In this document: positions 51,236 through 60,126 of the stretch, piece by piece
Layout: each line of letters begins with the position of its first letter
How positions within the stretch are numbered: the stretch's first letter is position 1
Origin: Methanoculleus frigidifontis
GTDB lineage: Archaea > Halobacteriota > Methanomicrobia > Methanomicrobiales > Methanoculleaceae
DNA length: 64,000 nt
Assembly (NCBI RefSeq): GCF_030464345.1
Contig: NZ_VCYH01000001.1
Location: 62,001-126,000 of the forward strand
Direction: 5' to 3'
The notes under the pieces: generated by a model
What the model saw: the letters and a program-made list of their open reading frames with translations, nothing else
Databases searched by the model: none
What the model was told of the DNA's origin: nothing
Made by a program: the position numbers and the translations under genes

Positions 51236-51899
51236 TTGAAGACCGCCCCCTGGCAGCCTGCCGGGTTCCCGAAGGGCGGATGGGTAGTGCCCTACGAAAC
51301 AACTGATACTCCCTTTGTTGCGATCGCATCCCCGATCGATTGCACCCCGGGGCACGGCTTTCCATTGGGTATCGGCATGACTGCCCCCCGCCCCTGGGGG
51401 AGGGGGAGGAGTCCGGGTGGGGTGGGGTTGACGATGTCTGTGGATCTTCGCGGGAGACAGGGGAGGGGAAAACCCCTCCCCGTCGGCCCCACCCCGGGGG
51501 CGCTTAGCCGCCACGGTTCACGGCATGCGGGCATGCGTGAGAAAAAAGGCCGAACTTCGGGAACCGGCCAGGTCCGGCACCAATCCCGTCAGGGAAGAAT
51601 GACAGCCGGAAGAGAGCTTCACCAGAGCCCGATACTGGAAATCTTCTCCCCATGTTCTTTTTTGTCATGAACGCGGGTTGGCGGGTAGCGTAATTCGGCC
51701 GGATTCTCTGAGATCACGTGTCAGGTATATGCTGGAGCACTACCGGCCGGGTTGCCCGTAAACGTCATCCTGAAAGAGGGATCTGCAGGTTCTGCATCAG
51801 ATCCTCCGACCGATGGAGTGGTACACCCGGGATCCGCACCTGAAACCTTTTATAATGCGCTGAGAATACCTGCCACTGTCTGACCGAAGGTGAAACACC
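51236..51899. other. 664 bp spacer with a repeat copy and the chaB promoter
   Basis: It contains copy A of the intergenic repeat (51349-51472), GC-rich runs, and TTTTATAAT (51848-51856), the TATA of chaB. Open frames across the repeat are unlikely to be translated. Confidence 0.5.
51349..51472 (+). repeat. Intergenic repeat element, copy A
   Basis: About 124 bp that matches 61761-61892 in the same orientation. Both share GGCACGGCTTTCC, GGGTATCG-CATGACTGCCCC, GGGTGGGGTGGGGTTGA and a 45-base nearly exact block with GATGTCTGTGGATCTTCG and CGGGAGACAGGGGAGGGGAA. Similarity resumes at about 51575 (CCGGCACCA...CCCGTCAGGG) after an insertion of about 100 bp not present in copy B. Confidence 0.8.
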
Positions 51900-52136
51900 A
51901 TGCCGTATGAGAAGAACAGCGAACTGCCGAAACTGGTGCAGGAGGAACTTCCGGAGCATGCGCAGGACATTTACCGGGAGGCCTTCAACAGCGCATGGGA
52001 GCAGTATGCCGATCCAGGCGAACGAAGGGATCCGAGTGAATCGCGTGAGGAAGTCTCCCACAAAGTCGCCTGGGCTGCCGTCAAACAGAAGTACGGGAAG
52101 GATCCCAGGACCGGTGAGTGGAAGAAGGAAGCGTAG
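51900..52136 (+). CDS. chaB: ChaB family protein
   Basis: A 78-residue protein with the ChaB core: MPYEKNSELPKLVQEELPEH, AQDIYREAFNSAWEQY, and AWAAVKQKYGKDPRTGEWKK. The fold is helical and the role is unsettled, despite an old link to cation transport in E. coli. AGGTGA ends 6 bases before the ATG. With two PRC-barrel genes downstream it forms a group of small, separately promoted, probably stress-related genes. Confidence 0.9.
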   Translation: MPYEKNSELPKLVQEELPEHAQDIYREAFNSAWEQYADPGERRDPSESREEVSHKVAWAAVKQKYGKDPRTGEWKKEA

Positions 52137-52386
52137 GGAGAACCAGATCTTTGCCGGGTCCCGGGTGCGTTCCCACGCCGGGGTGGCTCCCCGTGACGTG
52201 ATGGTCTCCCCAGGGCCGGCGCTGCCGCCCCGCGAAGGAGGATAGCAGAATGGAGAGGTATTCCTGGGCGTGGCTGCCACAGGGACGGTCTTTGCGGCTG
52301 TATATGGATACTATTATATACTATATACTATAATTTCCGCCCCTTGTGTGAGGCGGAAACGCTTCACCTGACCTAGATGGAGTGAG
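52137..52386. other. Promoter region of the first PRC-barrel gene
   Basis: An AT-only run near 52304-52332 repeats ATACTAT-like units (ATACTATTATATACTATATA), offering several overlapping TATA boxes. The left half has no gene. Confidence 0.45.
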
Positions 52387-52797
52387 ATGAGTATGAGGGG
52401 AGCTGCAACCGAAACCCGGGAAGAAGCGGTGCCTGAATGGAAGGTTCTTTCGGCAAGCACCATAAAGAGCGATAACGTCAGAAACCCGCAGGGTGAAGAC
52501 CTCGGCAAGATCGAGGAGTTGATGATCGACATTGAGGAGGGGCGGATCGCCTATGCTGTCCTGTCGTTCGGCGGGTTCCTCGGGCTTGGCGACAAGTACT
52601 TCGCCATCCCGTGGGAGGCGCTTCGCATCGCCCCGCACGAGCACAGGTTCATCCTCGACGTCCCGAAAGAGCGTCTCGAGAATGCACCCGGATTCGACAA
52701 GGACAACTGGCCTTCGGCGGCGAACCGCGAGTGGCTGACCGGCGTCTACTCCCACTACGGTTACGAGCCGTACTGGGAGCGGCGCCGCGAGCGGTAA
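52387..52797 (+). CDS. PRC-barrel domain protein, first copy
   Basis: A 136-residue protein whose residues about 18-95 form one PRC-barrel (VLSASTIKSDNVRNPQGEDL, then FGGFLGLGDKYFAIPWEALR). The C-terminal helix-rich part (REWLTGVYSHYGYEPYWERR) is shared with the next PRC gene. PRC-barrels occur in photosynthetic reaction centre H subunits, RimM and many stress proteins. Function here unknown; probably soluble. Own promoter with multiple TATA boxes. Confidence 0.85.
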   Translation: MSMRGAATETREEAVPEWKVLSASTIKSDNVRNPQGEDLGKIEELMIDIEEGRIAYAVLSFGGFLGLGDKYFAIPWEALRIAPHEHRFILDVPKERLENAPGFDKDNWPSAANREWLTGVYSHYGYEPYWERRRER

Positions 52798-52913
52798 TCT
52801 CCGTTCTTCGCGGCACCACCGAAGCAGAGAATGCCACTCTGCACCCCATTTTTGACGCCTGCCCTGAGACTTTGCACACCGGTGAGATGAGCTCGCCATC
52901 GGGCAGAAGATAC

Positions 52914-52921
52914 ATTTAAAT
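52914..52921 (+). promoter_or_regulatory. TATA box of the second PRC-barrel gene
   Basis: ATTTAAAT lies about 75 bases before the ATG at 52993; CAGGTGGT at 52979-52986 is the ribosome binding site. Confidence 0.5.
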
Positions 52922-52992
52922 GTGTCCGGATGCTGTAACTCTCGTTCGTAGGCAGGACTGCATGCGCTGTCCTGCATTCAGGTGGTATTGAT

Positions 52993-53382
52993 ATGACGGC
53001 AATGAGCATGGAAACGGCGGTGCATCCGCAGGTCATCACATCACGATCGATCACCGGGAAAACGGTGAAAAGCCCTGATCAGCAGGCTCTCGGCACCGTG
53101 CATAATCTGATCCTCGATATGAAGAGCGGGCGGGTGGCATTTCTGGTCATCTCAACAGGGGGGATCCTTGGGATCGGCGAGAAGTTCATTCCGGTGCCTT
53201 GGGAATCGTACTCCGGGATGCCTGATGAAGACTCTGTCACGGTAAATGTTACCCGGGAGACGCTTGAGAGCGCCCCGAATTACGACCGTGATTCCTGGGA
53301 AGGAATACACGATCTTGGGTGGCTGGCACGGGTGTACCAGTACTACGGATTCCGGCCGTACTGGGAGCCTGCGACGATCTAA
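52993..53382 (+). CDS. PRC-barrel domain protein, second copy
   Basis: A 129-residue paralogue of the preceding gene: ITGKTVKSPDQQALGTVHNL, STGGILGIGEKFIPVPWESY, and the same end (LARVYQYYGFRPYWE). Tandem copies with separate promoters suggest different induction. Function unknown. Confidence 0.85.
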   Translation: MTAMSMETAVHPQVITSRSITGKTVKSPDQQALGTVHNLILDMKSGRVAFLVISTGGILGIGEKFIPVPWESYSGMPDEDSVTVNVTRETLESAPNYDRDSWEGIHDLGWLARVYQYYGFRPYWEPATI

Positions 53383-53418
53383 AATCCCGTCCCGACGCAT
53401 GGCCTCTGGACGGGCAGG

Positions 53419-53472
53419 CGGTTCTTCACCGCATCTCCCCTGCCGCTGATCCGGGGATGCGGTGAAGAACCG
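53419..53472. repeat. 54 bp inverted repeat between the PRC and uvrA genes
   Basis: CGGTTCTTCACCGCATC (53419-53435) pairs perfectly with GATGCGGTGAAGAACCG (53456-53472); beyond a bulged T, CCCC/GGGG extends the stem around a loop of about 12 bases. As RNA it is very stable. It may end the PRC transcript or regulate the uvr operon. Confidence 0.7.
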
Positions 53473-53582
53473 TAGTTCTCGTTGAATTCTCTGTATTATG
53501 TCCCCATTTTTCCGATACAAAACACTTTCGCGCCCCGTCAATACCACTATTATCTTCCGGCGACAACAGTACTGATAGCAGA

Positions 53583-56390
53583 ATGAAGAGTATTGTCATC
53601 AAAGGTGCACGGGAGCACAACCTCAAGAATATCACCCTCGAGCTCCCGCGGGACACCCTGATCGTCGTCACCGGCGTCTCGGGGAGCGGGAAGTCGACGC
53701 TGGCATTCGATACCATATACGCCGAGGGGCAGCGCCGCTACGTCGAGTCGCTCTCTGCGTACGCCCGTCAGTTCCTCGGTCTGATGAACAAGCCCGATGT
53801 CGACAGCATCGACGGGCTCTCTCCCGCAATCTCCATCGAGCAGAAGACCACGTCAAAAAACCCCCGGAGCACCGTCGGGACGGTCACCGAGATATACGAC
53901 TACCTCCGGCTGCTCTTCGCCCGTATCGGGACGCCCTTCTGCCCGGTTCATCATATCCCCATCGAGGCGCAGTCGCCCGAGAAGATCGCCGACCGGATCG
54001 CCGCGGAGATGCACGGCATGGTCACGATCCTCGCCCCGATCATCCGACAGAAGAAGGGTACCTACCAGCAGGTCTTCAAAGACCTCCAGAAAGAGGGCTA
54101 TATGCGTGTCCGGGTGAACGGCGAGATCCACCGCACCGACGATGAGATCACGCTCGAGCGTTACCGGAAGCACGACATCGAGATCGTCATCGACCGCCTG
54201 ACGGTCGACGACCGCAGCCGCCTCGTCGAGGCCTGCGAAAGCGCCCTGAAAAAGTCGGAGGGGCTCATCATCGCCGTCGACGAGGAGGGGCGCGAGGGAG
54301 TCTACTCGTCGCTGATGGCCTGCCCGGTCTGCGGGATCGCGTTTGAGGAGCTGCAGCCCCGGATGTTCTCCTTCAACAGCCCGTTCGGCGCCTGCGAGGA
54401 GTGCAACGGCCTCGGGATAAGGATGGAGTTCGACCCGGACCTCATCATCCCGGATACGGAGAAGTGCATCGCCGACGGTGCGGTCGCGCTCTACCGCAAC
54501 TTCCTCGACGGCTACCGGGGTCAGTACCTCGGCGCCGTGGCGAAGCACTTCGGGTTCGACGTCTTCACGCCGATCAAAGACCTCACCGAGCGGCAGTACA
54601 ACGCCCTGATGTTCGGTTCGCACGAGCGGATCCGCTTCTCCATGGAGATGAAGAACGGGGATGCACGCTGGTCGCACGCCGGGACGTGGGAGGGGCTCGC
54701 CCCGCAGGCGCAGCGGCTCTACCACCAGACGCAGTCCGAGTACCGGCGCAGGGACCTCGAGCGGTTCATGCGGATCACGCCCTGCCCGGCCTGCGGCGGC
54801 AAAAGGCTGAAGGAGAAGGTGCTCGCCGTCAGGATCGACGGACACTCCATCGTCGACGTCACCGACCTCTCCATCACCCGGGCAGCGGAGTTCTTCCGGA
54901 CCCTGACCCTCACCGAGAGCCAGCACGAGATCGCAAAGCAGGTCTTAAAGGAGATCGTCGACCGCCTCGCCTTCCTCGAGACGGTCGGCGTCGGCTATCT
55001 CACCCTCTCCCGGAGCGCCGGGACGCTCTCGGGCGGAGAGGCGCAGCGGATCCGGCTCGCCACGCAGATCGGCTCGAACCTGACCGGCGTCCTCTATGTC
55101 CTCGACGAGCCCTCGATCGGGCTTCACCAGCGGGACAACCACAAGCTGCTGGAGACCCTCCGCCGCCTCCGCGACCTCGGCAACACCCTCGTCGTGGTGG
55201 AGCACGACGAGGATACTATCCGGAGCGCCGACTACGTCGTCGATATGGGCCCCGGCGCCGGGCTGCACGGCGGGGAGATCGTCGCCGCGGGAACGCCGGA
55301 TGCAATCGCGGCCGATCCCGCATCGCTCACCGGCCGCTACCTCGCCGGCGACCTCCGGATCGCGGTGCCCCCCTCGCGCCGGGAGAGCGAGCGGCTCATC
55401 CGCCTCCGCGGCTGCCGGGAGAACAACCTCAAGGACATCGACGTCGACATCCCGATCGGGGTGCTGACCGTCGTCACCGGCGTCTCCGGGAGCGGGAAGT
55501 CGACGCTCATCTACGAGACGCTCTACCGCGCCCTGATGCAGAGCCTCCACGGCTCCCGGGAGAGCCCGGGCGACTTCGACGAGCTCGTCGCCGATGAGGA
55601 GCTTGACAAGGTGATCGTCATCGACCAGAGCCCCATCGGGCGGACGCCGCGGTCGAACCCGGCCACCTATACCAAGGTCTTCGACGAGATCCGGAAGATC
55701 TTCGCCGCGACGAAGGAGGCGCAGGTACGGGGCTACAAACCCGGCAGGTTCTCCTTCAACGTCAAGGGTGGGCGGTGCGAGGCCTGCCAGGGTGAAGGGC
55801 TGATCAAGATCGAGATGAACTTCCTCCCCGACGTCTACATCGAGTGCGAGGAGTGCAAGGGCACCCGCTACAACCGGGAGACGCTCGAGGTGAAGTACCG
55901 CGGCAGGTCGATCGCCGATGTCCTCGCGATGAGCGTCGAGGAGGCGATGGACCTCTTCGAAAACATCCCCGCGATCCGGAACAAACTGGAGACGCTCTCC
56001 CGGGTCGGCCTCGGCTACATCAAGCTCGGGCAGAGTTCGACGACGCTCTCAGGTGGCGAGGCGCAGCGGATCAAACTGACCCGGGAGCTCTCGAAGCGTG
56101 CCACCGGCAGGACGATCTACCTCCTCGACGAGCCGACCACCGGGCTACACTTCCACGATGTGAAGAATCTGATCGCCGTTCTCGACGACCTCGTCGCCCG
56201 GGGGAACACTATGGTGGTGATCGAGCACAACCTCGACGTCATCAAGTCGGCAGACTACATCATCGATCTCGGCCCCGAGGGCGGCGAGCGCGGCGGCGAG
56301 ATCGTCGCGGCCGGGACGCCTGAAGAGGTGGCCGCGGTTCGCGCGAGCTACACCGGAGAATATCTGAAAAAGATGCTTGCGGGGCAATGA
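53583..56390 (+). CDS. uvrA: Excinuclease ABC subunit A
   Basis: A 935-residue damage-recognition ATPase. Two ABC modules with Walker [10 protein letters not shown] (near residues 31 and 636), signatures LSGGEAQRI, and zinc modules CPVCG...CEECNG and CEACQG...CEECKG are intact. It loads UvrB on damaged DNA. The operon order uvrA-uvrC-uvrB overlaps at ATGA twice. The Uvr system is bacterial in origin and found in mesophilic methanogens, so transfer is likely old; base composition matches its neighbours. The ATG lacks a ribosome binding site. Confidence 0.96.
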   Translation: MKSIVIKGAREHNLKNITLELPRDTLIVVTGVSGSGKSTLAFDTIYAEGQRRYVESLSAYARQFLGLMNKPDVDSIDGLSPAISIEQKTTSKNPRSTVGTVTEIYDYLRLLFARIGTPFCPVHHIPIEAQSPEKIADRIAAEMHGMVTILAPIIRQKKGTYQQVFKDLQKEGYMRVRVNGEIHRTDDEITLERYRKHDIEIVIDRLTVDDRSRLVEACESALKKSEGLIIAVDEEGREGVYSSLMACPVCGIAFEELQPRMFSFNSPFGACEECNGLGIRMEFDPDLIIPDTEKCIADGAVALYRNFLDGYRGQYLGAVAKHFGFDVFTPIKDLTERQYNALMFGSHERIRFSMEMKNGDARWSHAGTWEGLAPQAQRLYHQTQSEYRRRDLERFMRITPCPACGGKRLKEKVLAVRIDGHSIVDVTDLSITRAAEFFRTLTLTESQHEIAKQVLKEIVDRLAFLETVGVGYLTLSRSAGTLSGGEAQRIRLATQIGSNLTGVLYVLDEPSIGLHQRDNHKLLETLRRLRDLGNTLVVVEHDEDTIRSADYVVDMGPGAGLHGGEIVAAGTPDAIAADPASLTGRYLAGDLRIAVPPSRRESERLIRLRGCRENNLKDIDVDIPIGVLTVVTGVSGSGKSTLIYETLYRALMQSLHGSRESPGDFDELVADEELDKVIVIDQSPIGRTPRSNPATYTKVFDEIRKIFAATKEAQVRGYKPGRFSFNVKGGRCEACQGEGLIKIEMNFLPDVYIECEECKGTRYNRETLEVKYRGRSIADVLAMSVEEAMDLFENIPAIRNKLETLSRVGLGYIKLGQSSTTLSGGEAQRIKLTRELSKRATGRTIYLLDEPTTGLHFHDVKNLIAVLDDLVARGNTMVVIEHNLDVIKSADYIIDLGPEGGERGGEIVAAGTPEEVAAVRASYTGEYLKKMLAGQ

Positions 56391-57937
56391 TAGATCTTTC
56401 GCGCATTCCGACCGATCCCGGCTGCTACCTCTTCTCCGATGAGGTGGGAGCGGTCATCTACATCGGCAAGGCGAAGAACCTGAAAAAACGGGTGTCGAGT
56501 TACTTCCAGAAGCGCGACCTCGACGCCAAGACCCGCAGGATGGTGAGCGCAGCGGCCGACGTCGACTTCATCGTCACCGATACGGAGGTCGAGGCGCTGC
56601 TGCTCGAGAACACCCTCATCAAGAAGCACCGGCCGAAGTTCAACATCGACCTGAAGGACTCGAAGAGCTACGCCTATATCGGCGTCTCGCACGAGCCGTT
56701 TCCCCGGATCTTCATCAGCAGGAGCCCGGAGGGGAACGGCTCGTTCTACGGCCCCTTCGTCTCGGCGCGGGAGCGCGACGAGGTGCTGCGGCTCCTGAAG
56801 GCCACCTTCCGGCTGCGCTCGTGCCGCCGTCTCCCGAAACGTGCCTGCCTCCGGGCGCATATCGGCTCGTGCAGCGCTCCCTGCATCGGGAATATCGGCG
56901 AGGAGGAGTACGCAGAGCGCGTCCGCCGTGCCGAGGCCGTCCTGAAGGGCGACATCGTCTGGCTCATCCAGCACCTCCGGGTCGAGATGGCGGAGCACGC
57001 CGCCCGGGAGGAGTACGAACAGGCGCTGGAGCTCCGTAACCAGATCGAGGCGCTTGAGCGGCTGACCGAGCGGCAGCATGTCCTGCGGCAGAAGCAGTAT
57101 GACGAGGATGTGATAAACTTCATCGAGAGCGACGATACCGTCTCCCTGATGCTCTTCAACGTCTACAAGGGAACGCTCGCGGAGAAGCACGAGTTTACCT
57201 TCGAGTACGGCGACGGGTTCCTCGAGGAGTTCCTGACCCGCTACTACGCCGAGCACGAACCGCCGAAGGAGATCATCCTCCCGGAATCGGTAAACGATGC
57301 GGTCGCCGCATACCTTTCGCACGTCCGGGGGAGCCGCGTGCGCCTGACCGTCCCGCAGCGGGGTGCGAAGAGGAAGCTCCTCGATCTCGTGCGAAAGAAC
57401 GTCGAGATCGGGTTCTTCGGTGATAGGATCAAGCTTGAGGCGCTTCAGGGCCTCCTCGACCTTCCCGACCTCCCGGCCGTCGTCGAGTGCTTCGACATCT
57501 CCCACCTCGCCGGAACGGCGATGGTCGGATCCATGGTGCAGTTCCGGGGCGGCCGCCCCGACAAGCGGAATTACCGGAAATTCCGGATCCGGACGGTGGA
57601 GGGGGTCGACGACTTTGCGGCGATGGCCGAGGTGGTGCACAGGCGCTACGGGCGCCTGAAGGCTGAGGGTGCTCCGCTCCCCGACCTGATCATCGTCGAC
57701 GGCGGGAAGGGGCAGCTCTCCGCCGCGGTTGCGGAACTCGAGGATCTCGGTCTTGCGATTCCCATCATCGGGATCGCCAAGCGCGAAGAGGAGATCTACG
57801 TCCCGGGCGTCTCCGATCCCCTCCCTCTCGACCGGCGGGAGAAGGCGTCGCTCTACATCCAGGAGATCCGGGACGAGGCGCACCGGTTTGCGATTGCCTA
57901 CCACAAAACACTCCGTAAAAAGGCGCTGATATCATGA
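56387..57937 (+). CDS. uvrC: Excinuclease ABC subunit C, short form
   Basis: A 516-residue dual incision nuclease. GIY-YIG domain (PGCYLFSDEVGAVIYIGKAK) cuts 3', UVR segment (EEYEQALELRNQIEAL) binds UvrB, and the RNase H-like domain (VECFDISHLAGTAMVGSMVQ, IVDGGKGQL) cuts 5'. It stops right after IRDEAHRFAIAYHKTLRKKA, where bacterial UvrC (about 600 residues) continues into the helix-hairpin-helix pair. That DNA-binding part is missing. ATGA overlaps on both sides. Confidence 0.95.
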   Translation: MIDLSRIPTDPGCYLFSDEVGAVIYIGKAKNLKKRVSSYFQKRDLDAKTRRMVSAAADVDFIVTDTEVEALLLENTLIKKHRPKFNIDLKDSKSYAYIGVSHEPFPRIFISRSPEGNGSFYGPFVSARERDEVLRLLKATFRLRSCRRLPKRACLRAHIGSCSAPCIGNIGEEEYAERVRRAEAVLKGDIVWLIQHLRVEMAEHAAREEYEQALELRNQIEALERLTERQHVLRQKQYDEDVINFIESDDTVSLMLFNVYKGTLAEKHEFTFEYGDGFLEEFLTRYYAEHEPPKEIILPESVNDAVAAYLSHVRGSRVRLTVPQRGAKRKLLDLVRKNVEIGFFGDRIKLEALQGLLDLPDLPAVVECFDISHLAGTAMVGSMVQFRGGRPDKRNYRKFRIRTVEGVDDFAAMAEVVHRRYGRLKAEGAPLPDLIIVDGGKGQLSAAVAELEDLGLAIPIIGIAKREEEIYVPGVSDPLPLDRREKASLYIQEIRDEAHRFAIAYHKTLRKKALIS

Positions 57938-59874
57938 CCGCATTCAACCTGAAAGCCGATTTTACCCCGACAGGCTCGCAGCCCGAGGCCATCGGGAAAC
58001 TGGCCCGGGGACTTGAGGACGCCGAGCAGTTCCAGACGCTCCTCGGCGTCACCGGTTCCGGGAAGACCTTCACGATTGCCAACGTCATCAATGAAGTGCA
58101 GCGGCCGACTCTGGTCATCGCGCACAACAAGACGCTCGCCGCCCAGCTCTACAACGAGTTCCGGGATTTTTTCCCTGAGAACCGCGTGGAGTACTTCGTC
58201 TCCTACTACGACTACTACCAGCCCGAGTCCTACATCCCCCAGCGGGATATGTACATCGAGAAAGACGCCCAGATCAACCCGAAGATCGAGCAGATGCGGC
58301 TTGCGGCCACCGCCTCGCTCCTCTCCCGGCGGGACGTCATCGTCGTCGCGTCGGTCTCCTGCATCTACGGTCTCGGCAACCCCGAGCACTTCTACAACAT
58401 GGGATTCGAGGTCACGGTGCGCGGCCGGCTGCGGCGGGACGACCTTCTCCGGCGGCTCGTGGATATCCAGTTCGAGAGGAACGACATCGAGCTCGCGCCC
58501 GGGCGGTTCCGGGTGAAGGGCGACACCGTGGACATCGTCCCCGGCTACTTCAACAACATCATCAGGATCGAGCTCTTCGGCGACGAGGTCGATAGGATCA
58601 GCGAGGTCGACCGGGTTACCGGCCAGCGGCTCGAGACGATGGACTATTTCTACGTCTACCCGGCCAGGCACTTCGTCGTCCCGGAGCACGAGAAGATGCG
58701 GGCGATCGCATCGATCCGGCAGGAGCTTGAGGAGCACCTTCCCCGCCTCGGGATGCTGGAGGCGCACCGCCTGGAGCAGCGGACGCTGTACGACATGGAG
58801 ATGCTCGAGGAGACCGGCAGCTGCAAGGGGATCGAGAACTATTCGCGCCACTTCGACGGCCGGGCGCCGGGCGAGAAGCCCTACTGCCTGCTCGACTACT
58901 TCCCGGAGGACTTTCTGATGGTGATCGACGAGAGCCACCAGACGCTGCCGCAGCTCCGCGCCATGTACCACGGCGACTACTCGCGGAAAAAAGCGCTCGT
59001 CGAGTACGGGTTCCGCCTCCCCTCGGCCTTCGACAACCGGCCGCTGAAGTTCGAGGAGTTCGAGCGGTATATGCAGAGCACCATCTTCGTCTCGGCGACG
59101 CCGGGCGACTACGAACTCGGCCGCTCGACGGTGGCGGAGCAGATCATCAGGCCGACGGGCCTTGTCGATCCGGCCGTGGAGGTGCGGCCGATCGAGGGGC
59201 AGGTGCAGGACGTCATCAGCGAGATCCGCGTGACGATCGAGCGGGGCGACCGGATCCTCCTCACGACGCTGACGAAGAGGCTCGCGGAGGAGCTGAGCGA
59301 GTACCTGGCGGCACAGGGAATCAGGACCCGCTACCTCCACTCCGAGATCGACACCCTTGAGAGGACCGAGATCATCCGCCAGCTCCGCCTCGGGAAGTAC
59401 GATGTGCTGGTCGGGATCAATCTTCTCCGGGAAGGACTCGACATCCCGGAGGTCGGGTTCATCGGTATCCTGGACGCCGACAAGGAAGGGTTCCTCCGCG
59501 ACGCACGGAGCCTGATCCAGATCATCGGGAGAGCCGCCCGGAACGTAAACTCCCGGGTCGTCCTCTACGCCGATGTGATGACCGACTCGATCCGGCGGGC
59601 GATGGCCGAGACCAACCGGCGGCGTGCGATCCAGCTCGCCTACAACCGGAAGCACAATATCACGCCGCAGACGGTCCGAAAACCGATCCGCGAGAAGGTT
59701 GTGGAGATTACGGACGTCAAGCACGTCCCGAAGCGTGAGATCCCGAACCTGCTCATCGAGCTCGAGGCGGAGATGCGCGATGCGGCGGAAAGGCTCGACT
59801 TCGAGCGGGCAATCGCGCTGCGCGACACCATCAAAAAGCTGCGGGAGAGCGCGGCGCCGAGTCTCCCGCAGTGA
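57934..59874 (+). CDS. uvrB: Excinuclease ABC subunit B
   Basis: A 646-residue helicase-like protein that verifies damage. Walker A is GVTGSGKTFT, the beta-hairpin inserted between strands is YYDYYQPESYIPQRDMYIEK, DEAD-like motif is IDESHQTLPQL, motifs V/VI are REGLDIPEVGF and QIIGRAARN. The C-terminal UVR domain (EAEMRDAAERLDFERAIALR) contacts UvrC. Full length for the family. Confidence 0.96.
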   Translation: MTAFNLKADFTPTGSQPEAIGKLARGLEDAEQFQTLLGVTGSGKTFTIANVINEVQRPTLVIAHNKTLAAQLYNEFRDFFPENRVEYFVSYYDYYQPESYIPQRDMYIEKDAQINPKIEQMRLAATASLLSRRDVIVVASVSCIYGLGNPEHFYNMGFEVTVRGRLRRDDLLRRLVDIQFERNDIELAPGRFRVKGDTVDIVPGYFNNIIRIELFGDEVDRISEVDRVTGQRLETMDYFYVYPARHFVVPEHEKMRAIASIRQELEEHLPRLGMLEAHRLEQRTLYDMEMLEETGSCKGIENYSRHFDGRAPGEKPYCLLDYFPEDFLMVIDESHQTLPQLRAMYHGDYSRKKALVEYGFRLPSAFDNRPLKFEEFERYMQSTIFVSATPGDYELGRSTVAEQIIRPTGLVDPAVEVRPIEGQVQDVISEIRVTIERGDRILLTTLTKRLAEELSEYLAAQGIRTRYLHSEIDTLERTEIIRQLRLGKYDVLVGINLLREGLDIPEVGFIGILDADKEGFLRDARSLIQIIGRAARNVNSRVVLYADVMTDSIRRAMAETNRRRAIQLAYNRKHNITPQTVRKPIREKVVEITDVKHVPKREIPNLLIELEAEMRDAAERLDFERAIALRDTIKKLRESAAPSLPQ

Positions 59875-59890
59875 TCGGGAGGAGACCGCC

Positions 59891-60076
59891 CTACTCCTCC
59901 GGAAGAATGAGCCAGAGCAGGATGTAGGCGATGATACCGGGGAGGAATCCCGTAAAGACGGTGACGATGACCCAGATGATCCGCAGGAGGTTTGCATCGA
60001 TGTTGAAGTACTCCCCGATCCCGCCGATGACACCGGCAACCATCCGGTCGTTTTGAGAGCGTGTCAGCTTTGCCAT
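59891..60076 (-). CDS. PspC-domain small membrane protein
   Basis: A 61-residue protein. LTRSQNDRMVAGVIGGIGEY then FNIDANLLRIIWVIVTVFTG is the PspC domain, a two-helix membrane unit known from phage-shock stress regulation. It ends with LLWLILPEE. AAAGGG sits before ATG 60076; a GTG at 60082 is in frame. Standalone PspC proteins in archaea have unknown roles, probably membrane stress. Converges with uvrB. Confidence 0.88.
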   Translation of the reverse strand: MAKLTRSQNDRMVAGVIGGIGEYFNIDANLLRIIWVIVTVFTGFLPGIIAYILLWLILPEE

Positions 60077-60126
60077 ATGCACCCTTTCTGCGGCCCGGGG
60101 ATATCAACCCTTCCCCGCAGGGTGGG

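Noticed and set aside
51349-51472. Repeat as an insertion sequence
   Set aside because: Copies are about 130 bp, encode no transposase, and I see no clear terminal inverted repeats or target duplications.
53583-59874. Recently transferred uvr operon
   Set aside because: Family history is bacterial, but GC content and ATGA coupling match the neighbours, so there is no sign of recent arrival.
57898-60039. 713-codon minus-strand frame over uvrB
   Set aside because: Antisense shadow of a certain gene; its length follows from GC-biased third positions.
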